DNA of 20,973 nt from Parcubacteria group bacterium GW2011_GWA2_36_10. Lineage in GTDB: Bacteria > Patescibacteriota > Patescibacteriia > UBA1558 > GWA2-36-10. Position 1 is the stretch's first letter; each line of letters opens with the position of its first letter. The notes under the pieces were generated by a model, which was not told where the DNA came from, made no database searches, and worked only from the letters and a program-made list of their open reading frames with translations. A program made the position numbers and the translations under genes. The stretch is from positions 1 through 20,973 of the forward strand of contig LBRC01000025.1 of NCBI GenBank assembly GCA_000991205.1, read 5' to 3'. Positions 6,072 through 13,156 of the stretch are shown here, one piece after another.

Positions 6072-6334
6072 TTCGATTTATTAGTACTACTCTGCTAAAT
6101 GCATTACTGCAATTACACATATAGCCTATCAACCTAGTCGTCTACTAGGAATCTATAATGAATTCTAATCTTAGGGACAGCTTCGTGCTTATATGCTTTC
6201 AGCACTTATCTTAACCGAACGTAGCTACCCAGCAATGCTTTTGGTAAAACAACTGGTACACTAGAGGTTCGTTCCTTTCGGTCCTCTCGTACTAGAAAGG
6301 AGACCCTTCAAAATTCGACGCCCATAACAGATAG

Positions 6335-6416
<82 letters not shown>

Positions 6417-6883
6417 TCACCCCCAGGGTCGGATCACTAACTTCTGCTTTCGCAACTGCTCGAGTTGTAGCTCTTGCAGTAAAGCTGGCTTATGCGTTTG
6501 CACGACCACTCCTATTTCCATCAGGAGCTAGCCAACCTTTGTAAACGCCTCCGTTACATTTTGGGAGGCAACCGCCCCAGTTAAACTACCTGTCAGATAC
6601 TGTCCTTTCTCCAGATTCATGGAGTTAAGTTAGATTTAAAATTATATCAGGGTGGTATCTCAAGGTTGACTCCACTCTAACTTACGTCAGAGCTTCAAAG
6701 TCTCCCACCTATCCTGAACAAATATAGCCTTAAATCAATACCAAAGTGTAGTAAAGCTTCACGGGGTCTTTTCGTCTAGTTACGGGCAATGAGCATCTTT
6801 ACTCATCTTGCAATTTCGCCGAGTACTTCGCTGAGACAGTCTCCAAGTCGTTATGCCATTCGTGCAGGACGGAACTCACCCGT

Positions 6884-6924
<41 letters not shown>

Positions 6925-8190
6925 GCGTTCATCCGCGCTTCAGTTCAAGGCGTGAACCTCTCCCCTTAACGTTCGGACACTGGCCAGGCATCAGCCCCTA
7001 TACATCAGCTTGCGCTTTAGCAGGGACCTAAGTTTTTGGTAAACAGTCGCTTGGAGTCTTTCGCTGCGGCCCTGCAAAAGCAGGGCAGGCCTTATCCCGA
7101 AGTTACGGCCGCTGTTTTGCCGAGTTCCTTAGCGAAGTTTCTCTCGTACACCTGAGGATACTCTCCTCACCCACCTGTGTTGGTTTGCGGTACAGATACT
7201 ACTATCTTAGCTCTAGAGGTTTTTCTTGGCAGTGCTTTAATTTTCGTTGACTTTGACCGAAGTCTCAATCTTCTGGCTGCTTTGGCGCTTAATGTCTTCC
7301 GGATTTTCCTAGAAAACACACTACTCACAGACAACGTTCATAACCAAATAACGTGAAAAAATTCACCCTGCGTCCCCTCATCGAAAAATAGCAGTAGGGC
7401 AGGAATATTAACCTGCTCTTCCATCGACTACGCCTTTCGGCCTCGCCTTAGGATTGCCTAACCCTGGGTTGATTCTCGTTGCCCAGGAAACCTTGGGTTT
7501 GCGGTGTTCAGGATTCTCACCTGAATTTTTGCTACTCATGCCAACATTCTCACTTCTATACACTCCACGACTCCTCACGGTATCGCTTCAACGCAGTATA
7601 GAACGCTCCTCTACCAATCCTGTCAATAAAGACAGAAGTTCTCATCTTCGGTGCTAGGTTTGAGCCCCGTTAAATTATCGGCGCGAAGTAACTTGACTAG
7701 TGAGCTATTACGCTATCTTTAAAGGATGGCTGCTTCTAAGCCAACCTCCTAGTTGTATAAGTCACTTTACCACCTTTTACACTTAACCTAGACTTTGGGA
7801 CCTTAGATGGAGATCTGGGCTGTTTCCCTTTTGACCAATGAAGCTTAGCCCCCATGGTCTGACTCCTTTGAAATCCGTAATGGCATTCGGAGTTTGATTG
7901 AAGCAGGTATGGACGCAATGCCACCCTACTCCATCCAGTGCTCTACCACCAAAACTTAACTCAAAAGGCTAGTCCTAAAACTATTTCGAGGAGAACCAGC
8001 TATTGCCGAGTTCGATTGGAATTTCTCCTCTTACCACAACTCATCCCCTAGTGTTACACGGCTAGTGGGTTCGGGCCTCCACGACTTGTTACGGTCGCTT
8101 CACCCTGGTCATGGCAAGCTCACTCGGTTTCGGGTCTAGTGCATACAGCCTACAAATTTTATACCTGATCCCTGAAATAGGAAACTAGGC

Positions 8191-8206
8191 TCCCGCCTTC
8201 GCGGGA
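8191..8206. repeat. Palindrome inserted in 23S rRNA (first site)
   Basis: TCCCGC-CTTC-GCGGGA forms a 6-bp GC hairpin with a 4-nt loop in a variable helix just 5' of the conserved AGACCCGAAACC segment of the 23S. The flanking TTTATACTTG/CTAGTTTCC bases are AT-rich. Confidence 0.6.
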
Positions 8207-8413
8207 ACAAGTATAAAGTTTGTTACGGACTATTAATCCTCGCTTTCACTTTACCTACCTCCCGAAGGAGTTAAATAAGCTACATGCAACTAACTCGTTG
8301 GCTCATTCTTCAATAGGCACACCGTCACTCATTTCCGCCCGAAAGCGGACATAGAGCTTCGATTCCTTGTAAGTATATGGTTTCAGATACTATTTCATCC
8401 CCCTCTCGGGGTG

Positions 8414-8450
<37 letters not shown>

Positions 8451-8832
8451 ATCACCAAAAGTATTTAGCCTTAGCGCATAGTGACGCTGGATTCCCACAA
8501 GATTTCTCCGGTCTCGTGGTACTCAAGAAAACTATCGACAGCTTATATTTACTTTTCGTATACCGGACTTTCACCGTCTTTGGTCAGCTTTTCCAAACTG
8601 TTCTACTAAATAAACAATAATGACTGCTCGGAATCTACAAGTTTCCAAACGATAGCCTCTTACAACGCTTTAGACAGCGTTAGCCTTGTAGGCATTTCCT
8701 TATCTCTTTAACTTTAAAACCGAAGTCTCAAAATCTCAAAATAAGTTATCTTATCTAAAGTTTAGGCTCTTCCCTTTTCGCTCGCCACTACTCAGGGAAT
8801 CGAGATACCTATTAGCTTATAGCAGATAGTAA

Positions 8833-8859
8833 ATTTTGTCCCGCGTCGCGGGACAAAAT
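8833..8859. repeat. Palindrome-tipped helix expansion in 23S rRNA (second site)
   Basis: ATTTTGTCCCGCG and CGCGGGACAAAAT are exact reverse complements around a single T. The block sits at the tip of a longer imperfect stem (ACTTATTAGC near 8882 with GCTAATAGGT near 8810). The expansion lies where E. coli 23S has only a short connection before the GTAGCGGCGAGCGAA segment. Confidence 0.7.
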
Positions 8860-9110
8860 GCCATACGCTATTAGCTAATAAGTATATTAATTCTTTCTAT
8901 TCCTCTGGGTACTAAGATGTTTCAATTCCCCAGGTTGTCTCCAATCAAGCTATGTATTCACTTGATGGTTTCCGTACTTCATACGGAAGGGTTTCCCCAT
9001 TCGGAAATCTCCGGCTCACAGGTTGCTTATCACCTCCCCGAAGCTTATCGCAGATTGCTACGTCCTTCATCGCCTTTTGGTGTCAAGGCATCCACCATAT
9101 ACCCTTATTA

Positions 9111-9210
9111 GTAACCACCAAAAATTCTATAAATTTTTAGTGTCTAAATATTCTTCTCATAATTAGCAAAAATTTTGAAATTATTATTTTTAAGATGCTC
9201 TTAAACATTC
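9111..9210 (-). other. 5' arms of the pre-23S processing stalk
   Basis: Bases 9111-9138 and 9194-9210 are complementary to 6044-6071 and 6009-6025 on the far side of the 23S gene. The inner helix begins at the mature ends (GGTTAC/GTAACC). Confidence 0.75.
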
Positions 9211-9265
9211 GTATGTTTAAAACAAACTATTCATTTGTAAAAGTTCAGGGCCTATAATTGGCACT

Positions 9266-9313
9266 AAGCAGTTTTTTAAAGGTTGCCGTAAGGCCAACTA
9301 TTAAAAACTGCTT
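9266..9313 (-). other. Structured stem-loop in the rRNA leader
   Basis: AAGCAGTTTTT and AAAAACTGCTT (11 bp) enclose a second GTTG/CAAC stem with a GCC-GTAA-GGC tip. It lies in the 345-nt leader between the rRNA promoter and the 23S 5' end. It may be a processing or antitermination element. Confidence 0.55.
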
Positions 9314-9350
9314 GCTACCAACTATCTATTTAATTCTTTTTCAAGGGGAC

Positions 9351-9374
9351 AAAAAACCGCTTATCGTGCGGTTT
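9351..9374 (-). terminator. Terminator-like hairpin inside the rRNA leader
   Basis: On the minus strand AAACCGC and GCGGTTT form a 7-bp stem with a 7-nt loop, followed by a run of six T overlapping the stem end (GCGGTTTTTTGTCC). It lies about 90-110 nt after the predicted rRNA start site, so it could act as an attenuator unless antitermination occurs. Confidence 0.5.
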
Positions 9375-9468
9375 AAAAAGCGCATTTAATTTGACTTTTA
9401 AACCTTAGCTTTTAGTGTTTTTTAATTGTCCGTTTATCATATTTTTTTAGCTTTTTAAGCTCGTGCGT

Positions 9469-9497
9469 ATTATATACTAAATCTTTCAGCTTGTCAA
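9469..9497 (-). promoter_or_regulatory. Consensus sigma-70 promoter of the 23S-5S operon
   Basis: On the minus strand TTGACA (9497-9492), exactly 17 bp, then TATAAT (9474-9469): both hexamers match consensus perfectly. Transcription would begin near 9462. This is the strongest promoter in the window and shows that the 23S-5S unit is transcribed independently of a 16S gene. Confidence 0.9.
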
Positions 9498-9535
9498 ACC
9501 CTTTTAAGCCCTATAAAATCAGGCGAAAATCTAAG

Positions 9536-9563
9536 AAAAAAGGCCCTAATTTGCATCAGAGCC
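9536..9563 (-). terminator. Terminator of the small-ORF transcript
   Basis: On the minus strand GGCTCT (9563-9558) pairs with AGGGCC (9547-9542), followed by six T. The stop codon of the 56-residue gene lies inside the hairpin. It separates that gene from the rRNA promoter 40 bp downstream. Confidence 0.65.
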
Positions 9564-9726
9564 CCAATCGCTTTTTCAGGTGGGCAAGCAGCCATTTCAG
9601 CATCAAGGCCAAAATGACAATAGCCGCCACAATACCAGTGAATGAAGGCTTTAACAAAGCCACAAGCACCAGCAGCACAAAAGCGATGGCACGACAGTGT
9701 CGCCACTTCAGCCTGTTCTTGAACAT
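9556..9726 (-). CDS. Small membrane protein with basic ends, unknown
   Basis: The 56-residue product begins MFKNRLKWRHCR, has a hydrophobic stretch (about 13-45, interrupted by KPSFTG, so probably two helices) and ends LLAHLKKRLGL. A perfect AAGGAGG site lies 5-6 nt before the ATG at 9726. It shares a transcript with the 17-codon ORF upstream (hairpin 9751-9781 between them) and ends in its own terminator. Base composition is richer in G+C than the neighbouring genes. I do not recognise a family. Confidence 0.7.
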   Translation of the reverse strand: MFKNRLKWRHCRAIAFVLLVLVALLKPSFTGIVAAIVILALMLKWLLAHLKKRLGL

Positions 9727-9750
9727 CGTCTCCTCCTTGAAGATAATGGC

Positions 9751-9781
9751 GGGTGGTCAGAGCTTGCAGCTCCGACCACCC
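9751..9781. other. Strong hairpin between the two small ORFs
   Basis: GGGTGGTC (9751-9758) and GACCACCC (9774-9781) plus internal AGAGCT/AGCTCC pairing give a stem of about 13 bp with one mismatch and a 3-5-nt loop. There is no T-run, so it is more likely an mRNA stability or translation-control element than a terminator. Confidence 0.6.
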
Positions 9782-9798
9782 GTAGCGTGACTGATTGC

Positions 9799-9852
9799 TC
9801 AGGTCAAATCGGCGTCCGGTTCACGGTCAATGTCTTCCTGCTGCTGCGACAT
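9799..9852 (-). CDS. Possible 17-residue leader peptide or micro-protein
   Basis: ATG at 9852 follows GAGGAGG by 8 nt, a strong ribosome binding site. The frame encodes MSQQQEDIDREPDADLT, very acidic and polar, and stops at TGA 9801-9799. A structured spacer follows and then the 56-residue gene. It could be a leader peptide controlling the downstream gene or a micro-protein in its own right. The evidence is the binding site and placement only. Confidence 0.45.
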   Translation of the reverse strand: MSQQQEDIDREPDADLT

Positions 9853-9928
9853 GAATCAATCCTCCTCTGAACAAAATTGCTTTGCCCCATCGGCAAAAGC
9901 CCTCTCAATGAACCTCTCTTTCCTCAAA

Positions 9929-9957
9929 ATAATAACATATATTATTCTAAGGAAAAA
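9929..9957 (-). promoter_or_regulatory. Extended -10 promoter of the small-ORF unit
   Basis: On the minus strand TGTTATTAT gives a -10 TATTAT (9934-9929) with a TGn extension and a weak -35 TTTTTC (9957-9952) 17 bp upstream. The leader would be about 70 nt and contains a hairpin, GCTTTTGCC/GGGCAAAGC, at 9880-9901. Confidence 0.5.
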
Positions 9958-9968
9958 GTAACTGGCAT

Positions 9969-9993
9969 GCCGCCCCCGCAATGCGGGGGCGGC
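9969..9993. repeat. GC-rich palindrome
   Basis: GCCGCCCCCGC and GCGGGGGCGGC pair perfectly around AAT. It lies between the stop of the leftward 3D-domain gene (10013) and the small-ORF promoter. Five T follow the stem 13 nt later on the minus strand, so it may also help terminate that gene. Confidence 0.7.
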
Positions 9994-10012
9994 AGAAGAT
10001 ATAAAGTTTATT

Positions 10013-10534
10013 TTACAAAATCTCCATTTTTAAATATCTCACACCAAATTGAATAGCCTCTTGCTTATCGGCCATCCAAATATCCATACGATAATAGTAA
10101 CGGGAATTCATCCTATCCTCAACTACGAAAACCTTATCACCAAACTTTTCAGGAAAACGAACCAAAGTACCTTTAGGCAAAAAGTTAGTCGCCACGATAC
10201 CATCACGAGTTTTGGTGCCGAAAGCAGTAATATCAGGAGTACTATCGGTCTGACCAGGCAAACTATTATAAGAAGTAACGATAATATCCATGGTGCTTTT
10301 AGCCTGACGTTCGCTAACTGTAGGTAAAACTGGACCACTAATTTCACTATTTATAGCCTGATTTTTGACCTGTTCTTGAGAAAACACCGCTTGAGGGAAG
10401 TCAAAAATAAAGACAATACTCAATAATATCACTAAACTGACGCTATTTTTAAACCAACTTTTAGCTAGAATTAGCTCAAATATAGATTTTCCGCTATCTT
10501 TAATTTTCATTAAATGTTGCTTCATATATTTCAT
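10013..10534 (-). CDS. Secreted or membrane-anchored 3D-domain (double-psi barrel) protein
   Basis: The 173-residue protein has one hydrophobic segment (about 31-52), acting as a signal peptide or anchor, then a short linker and a 3D domain from about 84 to the end. The three aspartates of that family lie in DITAFG (D101), VEDRM (D140) and MDIWM (D151). 3D domains occur in cell-wall hydrolases and resuscitation-type proteins, so a peptidoglycan role outside the cell is likely. A longer in-frame start at 10555 lies on or before the -10 of the promoter at 10546-10574, so it cannot be transcribed. ATGs at 10534, 10525 and 10510 remain possible; 10534 would have a leader of only about 5 nt. No Shine-Dalgarno sequence is seen. 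Confidence 0.8.
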   Translation of the reverse strand: MKYMKQHLMKIKDSGKSIFELILAKSWFKNSVSLVILLSIVFIFDFPQAVFSQEQVKNQAINSEISGPVLPTVSERQAKSTMDIIVTSYNSLPGQTDSTPDITAFGTKTRDGIVATNFLPKGTLVRFPEKFGDKVFVVEDRMNSRYYYRMDIWMADKQEAIQFGVRYLKMEIL

Positions 10535-10545
10535 ATTAATAGAGA

Positions 10546-10574
10546 ATAATAGCATATATACTAATTTTTGTCAA
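10546..10574 (-). promoter_or_regulatory. Promoter of the 3D-domain gene
   Basis: On the minus strand TTGACA (10574-10569), a 17-bp spacer ending TGC, and TATTAT (10551-10546): a perfect -35 with an extended -10. Transcription would start near 10539. The -35 directly abuts the 28-bp palindrome at 10575-10602. Confidence 0.8.
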
Positions 10575-10602
10575 CCCCGTTAGATAAATTTATCTAACGG
10601 GG
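10575..10602. repeat. Perfect 28-bp palindrome in a divergent promoter region
   Basis: CCCCGTTAGATAAA is followed directly by its reverse complement TTTATCTAACGGGG. It abuts the -35 box of the leftward 3D gene and precedes the rightward MGMT gene by 77 bp. It could be an operator for a dimeric regulator, a cruciform, or one more member of the dispersed palindromes (several hairpins here also contain TAACGG). Confidence 0.7.
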
Positions 10603-10679
10603 TCAATACTACTATTTCTCTGAGGATAAAAAGTATAGTAAAATAAAACAAGCGTCAAGTTGAACTTATCTAAATTTTT

Positions 10680-10967
10680 ATGAAAAAAATAAGAGATTTT
10701 ACCACGAAAGTACATAGTATAGTTAGCCAAATACCTTTTGGTGAGACTTTAAGCTATCAAGAAGTAGCGATCAAGGCTGGCTCGCCACGAGCTTGCCGAG
10801 CAGTCGGCAATATCATGCATCATAATCCCGATCCGAAAAATATCCCTTGCCATCGGGTGGTAGCGAGTGGTTTAAAGCTTGGTGGCTATGCTTGGGGATC
10901 AAAAGTTAAAACCAAAAAACTCCAGGCTGAAGGCTGGCAGATAAAAAATGGACAGCTGTCCCGTTAA
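10680..10967 (+). CDS. MGMT/Ogt-type DNA alkyltransferase domain protein
   Basis: The 95-residue protein consists of only the C-terminal DNA-binding and active-site domain of O6-methylguanine-DNA methyltransferase. It shows IPFGETLSYQEVA (18-30), RAVGNIMHHNP (40-50) and the active-site motif IPCHRVV (55-61) with the alkyl-accepting Cys57. Because this Cys is kept, it is not a classical alkyltransferase-like protein, in which it is replaced. Full-length Ogt proteins are about 160-180 residues, but single-domain forms are common in small genomes. The usual GGYRWG-type motif is GGYAWG. There is no visible Shine-Dalgarno sequence. Confidence 0.85.
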   Translation: MKKIRDFTTKVHSIVSQIPFGETLSYQEVAIKAGSPRACRAVGNIMHHNPDPKNIPCHRVVASGLKLGGYAWGSKVKTKKLQAEGWQIKNGQLSR

Positions 10968-10969
10968 TT

Positions 10970-11001
10970 TGCTATAATAAACAAACTTTAAAAGCTATAA
11001 T
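10970..11001 (+). promoter_or_regulatory. Candidate promoter(s) of the first DsbA-like gene
   Basis: TGCTATAAT (10970-10978) is a perfect extended -10, and a second TATAAT lies at 10996-11001. Neither has a strong -35. They lie 100-130 bp before the ATG at 11103, and the transcript would carry the palindrome at 11036-11056. Confidence 0.45.
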
Positions 11002-11035
11002 ATTATACTCCAATAAGTGTAATATAGGCATAGCT

Positions 11036-11056
11036 ATTCCCTCCAACGGAGGGAAT
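11036..11056. repeat. Short palindrome in the leader of the DsbA-like gene
   Basis: ATTCCCTCC-AAC-GGAGGGAAT is a perfect 9-bp inverted repeat of the dispersed type. It lacks a U-tract. Confidence 0.7.
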
Positions 11057-11102
11057 ACGGACTCAAATAAAAATATTAAATAATTAATTTAAACAAAAAT
11101 AT

Positions 11103-11852
11103 ATGGACGAAAAAAAGAATTTCTTTGAAAATCTTAGCTCCAAGTCAGCCTTCAAAGTTGGCTTACTAAGTGGTTTAGCGATTATGTTTGTAATCGGATT
11201 TTTTATTATGTTAGGTTTTGTCTTAAAGGGTGGAGACTTTGCCTTTGCAAAAAATAATAATAATGACGATAATGCTGCTGCTGCAAATAATAACAATGCC
11301 GCTGCACCAACTGTCATTGAATTAAAAGACGTCAACAAAGATGATTGGATGCGTGGCGATAAAAAAGCTGACTTAAGCATCGTCGAATTCTCTGACATTG
11401 ATTGTCCTTATTGCGTCAAATTTCATGAGACCATGAAAAAACTTAGTGAAGAATACAAAGGCAAGATCAACTGGGTTTATAGACATTTTCCTTTGACCTC
11501 TTTACACCCAAATGCCTTCAAAAAAGCAGAAGCTACTGAATGTGTCGGCTCTCTAGGCGGTAATGATAAATTCTGGCCATTCTTAGATAAACTAGTCGAA
11601 GATAAAACTATCACTATGGATAAGCTAGGTGAAGTAGCGGCCACTTTTGGTGTCAGTGCTACTAAATTCCAAGAATGTTATAATGGTGGTACAATGACCA
11701 GCAAAGTCCAAGACCAAGCTGATCAAGCTGTCAAAGCTGGTGGACGTGGTACTCCATATTCAGTTATCGTTTTTGAAGACCAAAAAATCCCGATCAATGG
11801 TGCTTTACCGTATGAACAAGTCAAAGCTCAAATCGACGCTTTATTAAAATAA
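11103..11852 (+). CDS. Membrane-anchored DsbA-like thiol oxidoreductase (CPYC)
   Basis: The 249-residue protein has a cytoplasmic N-terminus, one membrane helix (about 17-42) and a low-complexity Asn/Ala/Asp linker (50-68). A thioredoxin-fold DsbA domain follows outside the cell. The active site is CPYC (101-104, after VEFSDID) and the cis-proline lies in GTPYS (P218). The fold's RHFPL segment (127-131) is present. It probably introduces or shuffles disulfides in exported proteins, with VKOR (12571) as the likely electron acceptor. C147 and C192 might form a second disulfide. It ends in the terminator at 11865, so it is transcribed separately from the second DsbA-like gene. Confidence 0.88.
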   Translation: MDEKKNFFENLSSKSAFKVGLLSGLAIMFVIGFFIMLGFVLKGGDFAFAKNNNNDDNAAAANNNNAAAPTVIELKDVNKDDWMRGDKKADLSIVEFSDIDCPYCVKFHETMKKLSEEYKGKINWVYRHFPLTSLHPNAFKKAEATECVGSLGGNDKFWPFLDKLVEDKTITMDKLGEVAATFGVSATKFQECYNGGTMTSKVQDQADQAVKAGGRGTPYSVIVFEDQKIPINGALPYEQVKAQIDALLK

Positions 11853-11864
11853 AACTTTCCCCTA

Positions 11865-11894
11865 AAAACCTCTCCTAACGGAGTGGTTTTGTCT
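11865..11894 (+). terminator. Terminator of the first DsbA-like gene
   Basis: AAAACC-T-CTCC and GGAG-T-GGTTTT pair around TAAC (11865-11890), with the U-rich GGTTTTGTCTTT after it. Its TAACGG loop recalls other palindromes in the window. Confidence 0.65.
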
Positions 11895-11922
11895 TTACTA
11901 GAATTTTTAATCTTGCTATGAT
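11894..11922 (+). promoter_or_regulatory. Promoter of the DsbA-VKOR pair
   Basis: TTTACT (11894-11899), a 17-bp spacer and an extended -10 TGCTATGAT (hexamer 11917-11922) would start transcription about 29 nt before the ATG at 11958. Confidence 0.55.
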
Positions 11923-11957
11923 ATAAGAAAATCATAACTAAATAGTGATATAAAATT

Positions 11958-12599
11958 ATGCAAAAAAATAATGGCTTTATTTTCTGGGGAATTAGTTTAG
12001 TAATTTTAGTTTTATTTGTCTGGATGATTGTCAATTTAGCGACGCCAAGCACTAAACCACAAATTATTAATTTAGATATTAATGCCGATGATATTATCAA
12101 GGGCAATGAAACTGCTAAATACACTCTGTTAGAATACAGTGACTTTCAATGCCCAGCTTGCGCTACTTATCAGCCACTAGTCAAAAAATTAAACGAAGAA
12201 TTTCCCAATGATTTAAAAATTGTTTTTCGTAATTTTCCTTTATCAGAGATTCATGCCAATGCTAACAACGCTGCCTATGCTGCTGGCGCCGCTAACTCCC
12301 AAGGTAAATTTTGGGAAATGGCCGATATTTTATTTAGTCGCCAAGCTGATTGGTCAGCTGAAGAAAAACCTCAAGAAAAATTTATTAGCTATGCTCAAGA
12401 ATTAAATTTAGATCTAGAAAAATTTAAGACTGATATGGATAGTACAGCTGTCAAAGACAAAGTAAGCAAAGATAGAATCTCGGCAGAAAGTAATAATCTA
12501 AACTCCACACCAACTTTCTTCGTCAACGGCCAAAAAATAACTAATCCAAGTAGCTATAACGAATTCAAAAATGCAATTTTTGCCGATCAAAATAAATAA
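11958..12599 (+). CDS. Membrane-anchored DsbA-like thiol oxidoreductase (CPAC)
   Basis: The 213-residue protein has one N-terminal membrane helix (about 7-28) and an extracytoplasmic thioredoxin-fold DsbA domain. The active site CPAC is at 65-68 after LEYSDFQ, the FRNFPL segment at 90-95, and the cis-proline in STPTFFVNG (P185). It is distinct from the CPYC protein encoded 100 bp upstream, so the cell has two oxidoreductases with different active-site dipeptides. It overlaps the VKOR gene by 29 bp, so the two are translationally linked and VKOR is its probable oxidant. Confidence 0.9.
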   Translation: MQKNNGFIFWGISLVILVLFVWMIVNLATPSTKPQIINLDINADDIIKGNETAKYTLLEYSDFQCPACATYQPLVKKLNEEFPNDLKIVFRNFPLSEIHANANNAAYAAGAANSQGKFWEMADILFSRQADWSAEEKPQEKFISYAQELNLDLEKFKTDMDSTAVKDKVSKDRISAESNNLNSTPTFFVNGQKITNPSSYNEFKNAIFADQNK

Positions 12600-13023
12600 A
12601 TACTTACTCTTGGCTATTTTAGTTTTAGCCTTACTTGGTTTGGGTGATGCAATTTTTTTGACTATCAAATATTATGTCGGTAATATAAATTGCTCGCTTT
12701 GGTCTGGCTGCCAAGAAGTCTTAAAAAGCTCTTATGCTACCATGTTCGGCGTTCCGCTCGCCATCTTTGGTGTAGCTTATTATTTATTTATTTTATTTAG
12801 TGCCTTGGCTTACTTGCAAACTAATAAAAATATTTTTGCTAATATCTTAGCCTTTGTGCCTAGCTTTGGCTTTTTATTTTCTCTTTATTTAATTTATTTA
12901 CAATTAGTGGTAATCAAATATATTTGCATTTACTGCATGCTATCCGCTTTGAGCTCAACTTTAATTTTTATTTTGAGTTTAATTATTTTTTGGCAGTATA
13001 AAAAAATACCCCCGCTGTCCTAA
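12571..13023 (+). CDS. VKOR-family disulfide-generating membrane protein
   Basis: The 150-residue protein is a bacterial vitamin K epoxide reductase homologue, which reoxidises DsbA-like proteins and passes electrons to quinone. It has four predicted helices (about 11-31, 57-80, 90-112 and 123-142), the loop cysteines C41 and C47 (NINCSLWSGCQEV), SSYATMFGVPLAIFG (53-67), and the active-site CIYC (119-122). The start lies inside the end of the DsbA-like gene; no later Met is suitable before the conserved part. Its last codons and stop lie inside the palindromic structure at 13007-13063, so a repeat appears to have supplied the C-terminus. Confidence 0.9.
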   Translation: MQFLPIKINKYLLLAILVLALLGLGDAIFLTIKYYVGNINCSLWSGCQEVLKSSYATMFGVPLAIFGVAYYLFILFSALAYLQTNKNIFANILAFVPSFGFLFSLYLIYLQLVVIKYICIYCMLSALSSTLIFILSLIIFWQYKKIPPLS

Positions 13024-13063
13024 CGGACATCTCCCCCTAATTTAGGGAGACCGAGAGGGGGTA
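13007..13063. repeat. Composite palindromic element overlapping the VKOR stop
   Basis: TACCCCC (13007-13013) and GGGGGTA (13057-13063) close a structure with two inner hairpins, TGTCC-TAAC-GGACA (13016-13029) and TCTCCC..GGGAGA (13030-13050). This predicts a three-way junction. No U-tract follows. Confidence 0.7.
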
Positions 13064-13090
13064 CTGAAACAATTATTTCAAAATTTCTTT

Positions 13091-13127
13091 AGCTCCTCCG
13101 CCTACGGCGGAGGAGCTACTGTTTTTT
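13091..13127 (+). terminator. Intrinsic terminator of the DsbA-VKOR unit
   Basis: AGCTCCTCCGCC and GGCGGAGGAGCT form a perfect 12-bp stem with a TAC loop (13091-13117), followed by ACTG and seven T. The stem itself belongs to the GC-rich palindrome type. Confidence 0.85.
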
Positions 13128-13141
13128 TATTATCAAAAAAA

Positions 13142-13150
13142 TGTTAAAAT
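13142..13150 (+). promoter_or_regulatory. Extended -10 promoter giving a leaderless transketolase mRNA
   Basis: TGTTAAAAT carries a -10 TAAAAT (13145-13150) with a TGn extension. Only 6 bp separate it from the ATG at 13157, so transcription would begin at or next to the A of the start codon. The T-run of the preceding terminator fills the -35 position. Confidence 0.55.
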
Positions 13151-13156
13151 AGAAGC

